From: DATHVI01 sp035461385 | GTDB taxonomy: Bacteria; Actinomycetota; Thermoleophilia; Solirubrobacterales; 70-9 | DNA length: 10,141 bases | Reading direction: 5' to 3' | Assembly (NCBI GenBank): GCA_035461385.1 | Contig: DATHVI010000102.1 | Coordinates: forward strand, 1 to 10,141 | Part shown: positions 1 through 7,536 of the stretch, in pieces | How the letters are laid out: the number at the start of each line of letters is the position of its first letter | How positions within the stretch are numbered: position 1 is the first letter of the stretch | Position numbers and translations under genes: made by a program | The notes under the pieces: model-generated | Databases searched by the model: none | The model's input: the letters and a program-made list of their open reading frames with translations, nothing else | Told to the model about the DNA's origin: nothing

Positions 1-299
1 TCAAGCACCCGGCCATCACATCCGTCCCAAGCGCAAGCCTCGTTCGCGACACCAGACCGCGCTGGACGCTGGCACGTCGAACAAGCCCAGATCCTGTACG
101 TCACGTAGCTGGTGTCGCCGTTAACGGTGCTCAAGACTGCCCCTCGGTTGGCGATCGGCCGGCGCCCATCACGCGCCGCTCGAAAGCGCCCCTAGGCATG
201 CCGTTGATGTGGTGAAGCCGGCGACATCTCCGCAATCGGAGCGCTCACTCTGAACTACTGAAGTGACCCCTATTCGTGCGGCGTGAACGCCGACCGCGG
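1..299. other. Left-edge region with no recognisable gene
   Basis: No supported gene was seen here. On the plus strand two frames are open from the window edge, one to a TAG at 106-108 and one to a TGA at about 210-212, so the tail of an upstream gene cannot be excluded. Neither translation resembles a family I know. Minus-strand frames are broken by stops at 101, 121, 131, 192 and 245. There is no tRNA-like cloverleaf, no terminal inverted repeat and no T-tract terminator. By eye the base composition is less GC-rich than the dnaA-side genes. Confidence 0.5.
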
Positions 300-584
300 C
301 TAGAGTTGCCGCGACGACCAAAGCAACGCGGCCAGGATCACCGAGGTCAGCCCGATGACCAACCCGACGATCCAGCCGGCAACGTCCTGGCCGACGAGCA
401 CCGCGCCCAGGACCACTGCGATGCCGATGATCCCGCCGGTCGCGACCAAGCGCATCGAGGCGCGCTCCAGCTTGGTGCGGCGCCTTTCTCGGCCAGGCAC
501 CATGCCCTGGGGCCGCTCGCTCCGCCGAGCCTCGCGATCGCGGTGGCGAGCCTCGCGCGGACTGAGCTCAGGCTCAGGCTCCAT
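300..584 (-). CDS. Small two-helix membrane protein, function unknown
   Basis: I do not recognise a named family. From the ATG at 584 the protein is 94 residues. The first 45 residues are highly charged, rich in Glu, Arg and Pro and likely cytoplasmic. Two hydrophobic helices follow, at about residues 46-65 and 69-89, joined by a short Gly-Gln-Asp turn, and the protein ends in a short polar tail (SSRQL). The pattern is that of a small helical-hairpin inner-membrane protein. A GTG at 635 in the same frame would give 111 residues with a longer acidic N-terminus. Neither start has a strong Shine-Dalgarno sequence; GAGAG lies about 7 bases before the ATG, so the ATG is preferred slightly. The gene lies downstream of the monooxygenase on the same strand but more than 300 bases away with a hairpin between, so it is probably a separate unit. 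Membrane topology is clear; reality as a gene is likely but unproven. Confidence 0.55.
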   Translation of the reverse strand: MEPEPELSPREARHRDREARRSERPQGMVPGRERRRTKLERASMRLVATGGIIGIAVVLGAVLVGQDVAGWIVGLVIGLTSVILAALLWSSRQL

Positions 585-935
585 CGGCGAACTCTCGGCC
601 GATGGGGGGCGTTCGCCGGACTCTGAGTCGGCCACGCCCGAAGGATAACGGCCTTGTCCGCCTGTCACGCGGACGGGATGCCCGATCCAGGGGGCGCTCC
701 TCCATTGCGCGCGACGAGCAGGAGCCAGTCGGCCGTTGTCGCTTTGCATGCGCATACCCTGGTAGCTCCCGCACCTCAGGCCTCGGCGCAGGTCTCGCGG
801 CTCAACCCGAGACGCCCACCGCAGGCAATCGTTGGACGCGCGTACTGAGCATCCGGCCGCGCAGGCGGCCGGTCGGCGCCCGCGGCTGATGCATTCCGAA
901 AACGGCGACGAGATCGGCGCTGGCGCGGCTAGCGG
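585..935. other. Intergenic gap between small membrane protein and monooxygenase
   Basis: No gene is supported. Short open frames on both strands have arbitrary, Arg/Pro-rich translations typical of GC-rich shadow frames. The N-terminal extension of the small membrane protein (GTG at 635) would take up the first 51 bases. The one clear structure is a perfect inverted repeat at 853-872. No convincing promoter was found upstream of the membrane protein gene. Confidence 0.5.
853..872 (-). terminator. GC hairpin downstream of the monooxygenase gene
   Basis: A perfect 8-base inverted repeat (CCGGCCGC, 853-860; GCGGCCGG, 865-872) encloses a four-base loop, GCAG on the plus strand. It lies 63 bases past the monooxygenase stop codon. 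No T-run follows on either strand, so it is not a classic intrinsic terminator. In high-GC actinobacteria such hairpins without U-tracts are often placed at gene ends, so a transcript-end or RNA-stabilising role is inferred. Confidence 0.4.
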
Positions 936-2474
<1,539 letters not shown>

Positions 2475-2518
2475 ATTTCGCCTCTCCCATTTCCCTTGGT
2501 TCTGGCTTGCGGCGGGCG

Positions 2519-2549
2519 TTTATACAGCACGACCCGCGGCTTGTTTCAA
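2519..2549 (-). promoter_or_regulatory. Candidate sigma-70-type promoter of the monooxygenase
   Basis: On the minus strand TTGAAA (2544-2549) matches the -35 consensus at five of six bases. TATAAA (2519-2524) matches the -10 consensus at five of six with a 19-base spacer. The overlapping TGTATA gives the ideal 17-base spacer but a poorer match. The start codon is about 45 bases further on, leaving room for the good ribosome binding site. This is an AT-rich island in GC-rich sequence, which adds weight. No operator palindrome was recognised. Confidence 0.5.
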
Positions 2550-2761
2550 GGCCCTTGTCCGGTATAGATTGGGAGTGGAAAGGCGCGGGAGCGTCGTTCT
2601 CCCTTAAGTGCGGGCGGAACCTCCTCGCCGTGCAGCGGCGCGCCACCACTGCCGCTATGCGCGGAACTCAGCATCGGATCCGGCGCCCGTTCGCCCGGCC
2701 ATCCGTGCGCTTCGCGAACCGCGCTCGCGTCGCGCCCGGCTCACCGAGCACAGGGCGTAGG

Positions 2762-2793
2762 CCGATCCGGACGCGCGTTCGAGCCCCGGTCGG
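2762..2793 (-). terminator. Imperfect hairpin directly after the hydrolase stop
   Basis: Immediately downstream of the hydrolase TGA, CCGACCGG (2786-2793, read on the minus strand) can pair with CCGGATCGG (2762-2770). This gives eight pairs with one bulged base and a 15-base loop. No T-run follows. The position suits transcript termination; the loop is long and the stem imperfect, so confidence is low. Confidence 0.3.
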
Positions 2794-4311
2794 TCATCCC
2801 GTTTCGCCGAGCACCGTCTCGACCATCACCTGAGTGAAGTCCTCGGGTTGCTCGAAGAGCGGCCGGTGCCCCGAGGTGTCGAGGACGGTCAGCTGCTTGT
2901 CCGGCGCGGAGAGCGAGCGAAACCACTGATCGGCGAGCACAGCCCTGCCGCGCGCCTCGTGGCGGCCCTGGATCAGGTAGACGGGTACCTCTAGCTCGGT
3001 CGCGGACTCGCGGAGGTCGACGTCCTGGATCTGCGGGTAGAGGACAGTGAACGTGTCGAGGAAGGCGCCCAGGTTGTGGACCTGCTCGAGCAGCGCGTAT
3101 TCCTCGACGAACAGGTTCTCGGAGAAGCCGCCATCGCCTTCGAAGTTGCCGCTGCGGTCGTAGGGATAGACGTCCTTCTCGTGGGCGAGGGCCGGCTCGT
3201 AGTCGAGGATGCTCTCGTACGGTGGGGGGCCGTTCTCCGTCAGCGTCTCGACGATATCGTCGCGGCCGGTCTCCCGCGCCCATTCCAAGGTGTCCTCGTA
3301 GAAGATCCGATCGGTCTCGCGCGGGCTGACCATCTGCCCGGTGCCGATGTACGCCAGGTAGAGCTCCGGCTCGCGCTGGACCGCGAGGATGCCGAGGATC
3401 GTGCCCCAGGACTGACCGAGGAGGTAGATCGCGTCCTCGTCGAACCTCTCCCGCAGGTACTTGGTCACCTCGATCGCATCGCTGACCGCCTGATCCGGAG
3501 TCAGGGTCGACGTCGGATCGAGCTCGCCGTAGGACTTGCCGGTTCCGCGCTGGTCCCAGGTCGCGACCACGAAGTCCCGCTCGAGCCCCGCGAGATGACG
3601 ACGCATGGCCCCCATCTCGCTGCCGCCGGGCCCGCCGGCGAGGAAGAGCAGCACCGGGTCCTCGGTGCTGTGGCCGCGGATCATCATCGCCAGGTCGTGC
3701 CCGCCGACCTCGACGCTGGTCAGCTCGGCGATGCTGCCCGGAAGGGGCTCACCGTCGGGGCCGACGATCGGGTCGGTGCTCGCCGGGCGCGCGATCCCCA
3801 CCGCGAGCACGACCAGGCCGATCCCGACGAGGCCGGCCACAGCACGCCGGGCGTATAGGCCCGCCGGCGCTCGGCCGTGGCGGATCGCCGGGCCGCCGGC
3901 GATCCGCCGCGCGAGGCCGGCGCCGAGCGCTGCGCCAAGGACCATCGGTGCCAGGGCGAGGGCGCCGTGGATGCCGCGACCCACGGTGAGCGCGACGAGC
4001 CCGTACGTGCTCGTTTGGATGCCATCGACGGTCGGGCCGCTGACCCGGATTCGGGCGAGCTCGAATACGATCACGAACACGACGGGGGCGAGGAGCATCG
4101 CCCATCGGGAGCGCATCGCCAGCCCGGCGAAGACCCCGACGAGGAGCGCCGCGACCATCGTGATCAGCCCCTCGGCTGCGGTCAGCGGCCCGCGGGGCGT
4201 GAGCCAACCGGCGAGCGCGCCGGCCAGCAGCGCGGCGCTGGCGCCGGCGAGCACTCCCCAGCGCCAGTCGCGCCAAGTGGCACGGATGAGCTGAGCGGCG
4301 CGCTCGCGCAT
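2794..4311 (-). CDS. Membrane-anchored alpha/beta hydrolase (S33 proline iminopeptidase-like)
   Basis: This 505-residue protein joins two parts. Residues 1-175 hold about five hydrophobic helices (about 18-38, 46-66, 70-87, 103-134 and 155-175). Residues 195-505 form an alpha/beta hydrolase. The oxyanion region is FLAGGPGG (about 223-230), matching the HGGPG motif of S33 peptidases. WDQRGTGKS (about 252-260) is the usual next motif. The nucleophile elbow is GQSWG with Ser301, and the general base is His482 in SGHRPLFEQPEDF. The acid position, in QGRHEARG, is Glu452 where relatives normally have Asp. The domain order suggests a membrane-tethered peptidase or esterase; which side of the membrane it faces is not clear. 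The substrate is unknown. The ATG at 4311 has no Shine-Dalgarno sequence but a TAGCGT six bases before it, which could mean a leaderless mRNA. It lies 71 bases beyond the nuclease gene on the same strand, so read-through from there is possible. Confidence 0.88.
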   Translation of the reverse strand: MRERAAQLIRATWRDWRWGVLAGASAALLAGALAGWLTPRGPLTAAEGLITMVAALLVGVFAGLAMRSRWAMLLAPVVFVIVFELARIRVSGPTVDGIQTSTYGLVALTVGRGIHGALALAPMVLGAALGAGLARRIAGGPAIRHGRAPAGLYARRAVAGLVGIGLVVLAVGIARPASTDPIVGPDGEPLPGSIAELTSVEVGGHDLAMMIRGHSTEDPVLLFLAGGPGGSEMGAMRRHLAGLERDFVVATWDQRGTGKSYGELDPTSTLTPDQAVSDAIEVTKYLRERFDEDAIYLLGQSWGTILGILAVQREPELYLAYIGTGQMVSPRETDRIFYEDTLEWARETGRDDIVETLTENGPPPYESILDYEPALAHEKDVYPYDRSGNFEGDGGFSENLFVEEYALLEQVHNLGAFLDTFTVLYPQIQDVDLRESATELEVPVYLIQGRHEARGRAVLADQWFRSLSAPDKQLTVLDTSGHRPLFEQPEDFTQVMVETVLGETG

Positions 4312-4382
4312 GCGGGCACGCTATCGCGAACCGGAAGGCCCTCTTCCCGCGTGCCGCCAGCGGAGCGCGACTGTCGGGGAGC

Positions 4383-4874
4383 TCAGGAGTCGCCGGAGGC
4401 GAAGTCCTCCGGCGTGACCTCGTCGAGGAAATCCTTGAACTTCTCGACCACTTCCTCCTGGTCCTCGACCTCGTGCTCGAACTCGATCGACGACTCCTCG
4501 ATCACGTCGTCGGCGGCGAAGATCGGCGCCTGGCAGCGGACCGCGAGGGCGATCGCGTCGGATGGCCGGGAGTCGATCTCGAGCTCGGAGCCGTTGACCG
4601 AGATCGTGATCGAGGCGTAGAAGGTGTTGTCGCGAAGCTCGGTCACCGAGACCCGCTCGCACTTCGCCTCGAGCTGCTCGAGCATCTCGTTGAGGAGGTC
4701 GTGGGTCATCGGGCGCGGCGTCGATGCGCCCTGCAGCTTCATCAGGATCGCCGCCGCCTCGGGATGACCAATCCAGATCGGCAGGAAGCGGTTGCCGTCC
4801 ACGGTCTTCAGCAACACGATCGGCTGCTTGCCGACCATGTCGAAGCTGACGCCGTAGATCTGCATCTGCTGCAT
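4383..4874 (-). CDS. Bifunctional nuclease, DUF151/BFN family
   Basis: This protein of 163 residues belongs to the bifunctional nuclease (BFN, DUF151) family, whose studied members cut DNA and RNA in vitro; the cellular role in bacteria is little known. Family marks are LPIWIGHPEAAAI (about 31-43), PRPMTHDLLNEML (about 53-65) and the signature DSRPSDAIALAVR (about 101-113), followed by APIFAADDVI. The C-terminal 35 residues are strongly acidic (DQEEVVEKFKDFLDEV), as in homologues, and there is no added UVR domain. The start is the ATG at 4874 because AGGAG lies nine bases upstream; a TTG at 4895 has none and the ATG at 4865 is too far from it. A perfect TATAAT sits 48 bases upstream. It is next to tRNA-Ile and upstream of the hydrolase gene on the same strand. 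Confidence 0.92.
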   Translation of the reverse strand: MQQMQIYGVSFDMVGKQPIVLLKTVDGNRFLPIWIGHPEAAAILMKLQGASTPRPMTHDLLNEMLEQLEAKCERVSVTELRDNTFYASITISVNGSELEIDSRPSDAIALAVRCQAPIFAADDVIEESSIEFEHEVEDQEEVVEKFKDFLDEVTPEDFASGDS

Positions 4875-4922
4875 GGCTCGAGACTCCTGGCTCAACGCGG
4901 CGGGGTCGGGCGGGCTGCGGCC

Positions 4923-4928
4923 ATTATA
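4923..4928 (-). promoter_or_regulatory. TATAAT -10 box for the nuclease gene
   Basis: A perfect TATAAT on the minus strand lies 48 bases before the ATG of the bifunctional nuclease. This predicts a leader of about 40 bases carrying the AGGAG ribosome binding site. The sequence 16-18 bases further up (TCGGGG) does not resemble a -35 box, so the promoter rests on the -10 alone. Such a hexamer is rare in sequence this GC-rich. Confidence 0.5.
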
Positions 4929-4969
4929 GGTCGGCCACGATCCCGCCCCGACGGCCCCGGCCCGGCGAT

Positions 4970-4984
4970 CTCGCGGGGCGCGAG
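4970..4984 (-). terminator. Hairpin after tRNA-Ile
   Basis: CTCGCG (4970-4975) and CGCGAG (4979-4984) form a perfect six-base stem with a three-base loop, starting 15 bases past the tRNA 3' end. No T-run follows on the minus strand. It lies between the tRNA and the nuclease promoter and could end the tRNA transcript; a U-less hairpin is weak evidence. Confidence 0.35.
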
Positions 4985-4999
4985 CGCGGGTCGTGGCAG

Positions 5000-5073
5000 T
5001 GGGCGATCCTGGACTCGAACCAGGGACCTCGTCCTTATCAGAGACGCGCTCTAACCAGCTGAGCTAATCGCCC
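5000..5073 (-). tRNA. tRNA-Ile (anticodon GAT)
   Basis: The 74-base minus-strand sequence folds as a standard cloverleaf. The seven-pair acceptor GGGCGAT/ATCGCCC is perfect, and the D arm contains the usual AGCTGGTTAGAGC segment. The anticodon stem CGTCT/GGACG closes the loop CTGATAA, giving anticodon GAT, and the T arm CCTGG-TTCGAGT-CCAGG is perfect. The discriminator is A. The next three bases read CTG, so CCA is not encoded and must be added afterwards. GAT reads the ATC/ATT isoleucine codons. The gene lies 34 bases beyond the parB stop, outside any rRNA operon. A TATCAT box just before it suggests its own promoter. Confidence 0.97.
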
Positions 5074-5083
5074 GGGAGCGCCG

Positions 5084-5111
5084 ATGATAGCGAGGGTCAG
5101 GCGGCCGTCAG
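5084..5111 (-). promoter_or_regulatory. Candidate promoter of tRNA-Ile, overlapping the parB stop
   Basis: On the minus strand CTGACG (5106-5111, four of six matches to TTGACA) is followed after 16 bases by TATCAT (5084-5089, five of six matches to TATAAT). The -10 box ends 10 bases before the tRNA 5' end, so transcription would begin just upstream of the mature tRNA. The -35 box overlaps the parB stop codon (TGA, 5108-5110). Confidence 0.45.
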
Positions 5112-5953
5112 CGGCCCGCGCGGCGCGCGAACTCGAGCAGCTGATCGAGGTCGTCGAAGCGGATCTCCGCGCGCAGTCCTCGTCGCGCCGGGCGCACCTT
5201 CACCGCGGTTCCGAGCGACCGCTCGAGCTCCTCCTCGGCCCGTGCCAGAGCAGCCTCCTGGTCGGGGTGAGGGACGACCCGGGCGCGGGTCGGCGGCTCG
5301 GACGCCCGCTTCGCCTGCCGCTCGGTCTCACGCACCGACCAGCCTTGGTCGGCCGCCCGCCTCGCGAGTCGGGCGCGGCCCTCGGCGTCGCGGACCTGGA
5401 GGATCGCTCGCCCGTGGCCCTCGCTGAGCTTGCCCGACTCGAGCAGCGAGAGGACCCGGTCGGGGAGGTCGAGAAGGCGGATCAGGTTCGAGATCGCCCC
5501 GCGGCTGCGGCCGACGCGCCGGGCGAGCTCCTCCTTCGTCAGCCCGAGGTCCTCGACCAGGGCCGCGCACGCGCGCGCCTCGTCGACCGGGTTGAGCTCC
5601 TCGCGAGCGACGTTCTCGATCAGCGCGAGCTGGAGGCGGCGACCCTCGTCCTCGTCGCGGACCAGCGCCGGGACCGTCTCGAGACCGGCCTCCCGGGCGG
5701 CGCGCAGGCGGCGCCCGCCGGCGATCAGCTCGTAGCGCCCATCCCCGAGCGGGCGAACGATCAGCGGCTGGATCACCCCCGCGTCGGCGATCGACGACGC
5801 GAGCGCGCTGATCGACTCCGGGTCGAGGCGCTTGCGCGGCTGGTCGGGATTCGGGAGCACGAGCCCGATCGGCAGGTCGCGGAGCTCGGCCTCGCCGGAC
5901 TCGGACTCGGGCAGGATCGCGGCGAGCCCGCGCCCCATTCCTCGCTTAGCCAC
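5108..5953 (-). CDS. parB: Chromosome partitioning protein ParB
   Basis: ParB is the CTP-dependent clamp that binds parS sites near the origin and spreads on DNA to form the segregation complex driven by ParA. From the GTG at 5953 it has 281 residues. The N-terminus has the GMGRGLAAIL start typical of chromosomal ParB (about 6-14). LPNPDQPRK (about 33-41) opens the CTP-binding domain. The box usually read as GERRxRA appears as IAGGRRLRAA (about 77-86), and ENVAREELNPVDEA (about 113-126) corresponds to ENIQR. The helix-turn-helix is near residues 138-163 (LTKEELARRVGRSRGAISN), and the C-terminal 45 residues are a short dimer domain. The GTG start is chosen because GAGG lies six bases before it. 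It overlaps the parA stop in GTGGCTAA, so the two are translationally coupled. An upstream in-frame start at 6001 would only add residues encoded by parA sequence. Confidence 0.95.
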   Translation of the reverse strand: MAKRGMGRGLAAILPESESGEAELRDLPIGLVLPNPDQPRKRLDPESISALASSIADAGVIQPLIVRPLGDGRYELIAGGRRLRAAREAGLETVPALVRDEDEGRRLQLALIENVAREELNPVDEARACAALVEDLGLTKEELARRVGRSRGAISNLIRLLDLPDRVLSLLESGKLSEGHGRAILQVRDAEGRARLARRAADQGWSVRETERQAKRASEPPTRARVVPHPDQEAALARAEEELERSLGTAVKVRPARRGLRAEIRFDDLDQLLEFARRAGR

Positions 5954-6776
5954 TCTCAACCTCAACTTGAGCCTGAGTGTTGTCGTCGAGGAGCCCAGCA
6001 CCGGGGAGCGGAGCTGCCGACTCCCGGACGGCGAGCTCGTCGACGAGCGCCTCGAACGCGACCGAGCCCGGCGACCCCGGGGCGTGGTCGAGCACCGGGA
6101 GCCCGTAGCTCGGGGCTTCGGCGATACGCACGCTGCGGGGGATCACGGTGTTCAGCACCTGGCCTGGGAGGTGGTCGCGGAGCTCCCGCTCGACGTCGCG
6201 GGCGAGACGGGTGCGCTCGTCGTACATGGTGATCACCACGCCGGTCAGAACCAGCCGCGGGTTGAGCTCGCGCCTGACCAGCTCGAGGGTGTCGAGGAAC
6301 TGGACCAGGCCCTCGAGCGCGAGATACTCGGCCTGAACCGGGACGATCACGCGGTCGGCGGCGACGAGCGCGTTGACGGTCACCGGGCCGAGCGAGGGAG
6401 GGCAGTCGAGCAGGGTGGCGGCGAAGCGCTCGCGGACCGGGCCGAGCGAGTCGCGAAGCCGCTGCTCGAAGTGCTCGATCCGTGGCAGCTCGACCGAGGC
6501 GCCTGCGAGGTCGTCGCTCGCCGGGACGATCCAGAGGTTGTCGGGACCGGCGGGCCGGGCCGCCTCCGCGACCGAGGTCTCGCCGGCGAGGCACTCGTAA
6601 GCCGACGGCTTCAGCTCCCGCCCGAGGCCGAGCCCGACCGTGGCATTGCACTGCTGGTCGAGGTCGCAGAGCAGGACCTGGGACCCCTTCGCCGCCATCC
6701 CCGCCGCGACGTTGACCGCGGTCGTCGTCTTGCCCACGCCGCCCTTCTGGTTCGCGATCGCGTACACGGCGCCCAT
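5946..6776 (-). CDS. parA: Chromosome partitioning ATPase ParA (Soj)
   Basis: ParA is the DNA-binding ATPase that forms a gradient over the nucleoid and pulls ParB-parS complexes apart. From the ATG at 6776 it has 276 residues. The deviant Walker A KGGVGKTT is at about 11-18. The A' strand LLCDLDQQCNATVGLG (about 35-50) differs from the common DxDPQGN form by having Gln for Pro and Cys for Gly. Walker B is ATLLDCPPSLG (about 120-130). PVQAEYLALEG and the IPRSVRIAEAPSYGLPV stretch are typical of the family. The C-terminal 20 residues are a variable acidic tail. This ATG lies 10 residues before Walker A, as in most relatives; a GTG at 6818 would add 14 unlikely Ala/Arg-rich residues. There is no Shine-Dalgarno sequence, but TAACGT lies seven bases before the ATG. 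Confidence 0.96.
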   Translation of the reverse strand: MGAVYAIANQKGGVGKTTTAVNVAAGMAAKGSQVLLCDLDQQCNATVGLGLGRELKPSAYECLAGETSVAEAARPAGPDNLWIVPASDDLAGASVELPRIEHFEQRLRDSLGPVRERFAATLLDCPPSLGPVTVNALVAADRVIVPVQAEYLALEGLVQFLDTLELVRRELNPRLVLTGVVITMYDERTRLARDVERELRDHLPGQVLNTVIPRSVRIAEAPSYGLPVLDHAPGSPGSVAFEALVDELAVRESAAPLPGAGLLDDNTQAQVEVESG

Positions 6777-6821
6777 CGAGCGGACGTTAGCGCGCGCGCT
6801 GGCGGCGCCGGCGCGCACGGC

Positions 6822-7526
6822 TCAGGAGCGCCCGAACGGCCGCTTCTTCGCCATCCCGGCCCGTCGCGGAAGTCGCTCCGGCGTCGGGCCGCGCTTGCCG
6901 ACGACGTGCAGGTGGCGGTGGCGCGAGCCGGCGAGCTCGCCGACCGCGAGCACCTCCCCCGGAGCCATCGCGAGCACCTCCCCCGCGCGCTCGAGCTCGG
7001 CCTCCTCGCCGGGATCCCGGCGCCCCTTCCAGGCGACGAGTGCTCCCCCGTCCCGGAGCAGGGGCGAGGCGAGCTCGGCGAGGGTCGCGAGCCTCCCGAC
7101 AGCCCGAGCGGTGACGACGTCGTAGGCCTCGCGGCCGCCGGCCGGAGGCTCGCTGCGAGCCCAGTCTTCGGCCCGCTGCTGGATCACGCGGGCGTTCGCG
7201 ACCTCGGCAGCGGCGATCGCCCGGCGGATGAACTCGCACTTGCGGCCAACCGACTCGATCAGGTCGACCGACGCGGCCGGGAGGGCGATCGCGAGGACGA
7301 GGCCCGGGAACCCGGCGCCCGCGCCGACATCGGCGATCCGCCGGGCGCTCGCCAGCGGCTGCGCCTCGGGGCCGCTGAGCGAGTCGGCGACGTGCAGGCG
7401 CCAGGCGTCGCCGGGGTCGCGGACCGCGCTCGGGGCGCCGCGGTCGCGGGCGAGCAGGTCGAGCACCGCCCCGAGGCGGGCGCGGTCGTCGCTCGAGAGG
7501 CGCGCGAGCGTGGCCTCGAAGCTCAA
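6822..7526 (-). CDS. rsmG: 16S rRNA (guanine-527-N7) methyltransferase RsmG
   Basis: RsmG (GidB) uses S-adenosylmethionine to methylate N7 of G527 in 16S rRNA; its loss gives low-level streptomycin resistance in many bacteria. The 234-residue sequence shows HVADSLS (about 45-51), the SAM-binding IADVGAGAGFPGLVLAIALP (about 64-83), ESVGRKCEFI (about 91-100) and VTARAVGRLATLAELASPLL (about 138-157). The VAWKG strand is near 164-168. The family's C-terminal LPRRAGMAKKRPFG is near 219-232, placed further down than usual because of a Gly/Pro linker. The start is a TTG at 7526; GGGAG touches it directly, which is too close for a normal ribosome binding site, so an internal GTG at codon 21 remains possible. 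It starts 10 bases after the jag stop. A 24-base in-frame tandem duplication lies at 6945-6985. Confidence 0.95.
   Translation of the reverse strand: MSFEATLARLSSDDRARLGAVLDLLARDRGAPSAVRDPGDAWRLHVADSLSGPEAQPLASARRIADVGAGAGFPGLVLAIALPAASVDLIESVGRKCEFIRRAIAAAEVANARVIQQRAEDWARSEPPAGGREAYDVVTARAVGRLATLAELASPLLRDGGALVAWKGRRDPGEEAELERAGEVLAMAPGEVLAVGELAGSRHRHLHVVGKRGPTPERLPRRAGMAKKRPFGRS
6945..6985. repeat. 17-base direct repeat, period 24, inside rsmG
   Basis: The 17-base sequence CGCGAGCACCTCCCCCG occurs at 6945-6961 and again at 6969-6985, 24 bases apart, so the unit is eight codons and stays in frame. In RsmG it appears as GEVLAMAP followed by GEVLAVGE (about residues 182-197). The flanking codons have diverged, which fits an old slippage duplication. 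Confidence 0.8.
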
Positions 7527-7536
7527 CTCCCGGCGG

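Larger units (their letters stand above)
2475..2793. other. Intergenic region upstream of the monooxygenase
   Basis: No gene is supported in this 319-base stretch between two minus-strand genes. Its left side carries the monooxygenase ribosome binding site (GGGAGAGG, minus strand, about 2481-2488) and a candidate promoter at 2519-2549. Its right side carries an imperfect hairpin directly after the hydrolase stop. The middle, about 2590-2740, is GC-rich and featureless to me. Confidence 0.55.

Noticed and set aside
3076..3858. 260-codon open frame opposite the hydrolase
   Set aside because: Antisense to the catalytic domain; its apparent regularity mirrors the codon bias of the real gene.
4333..4347. 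GGAAG/CTTCC inverted repeat between nuclease and hydrolase as a terminator
   Set aside because: Five pairs only, no T-run, and the two genes could be cotranscribed.
4875..4895. TTG start at 4895 for the nuclease
   Set aside because: No ribosome binding site there, whereas AGGAG is well placed for the ATG at 4874, and the added residues are not family-like.
5084..6232. 382-codon open frame on the plus strand across parB
   Set aside because: Antisense shadow of parB with low-complexity composition and no recognisable motif.
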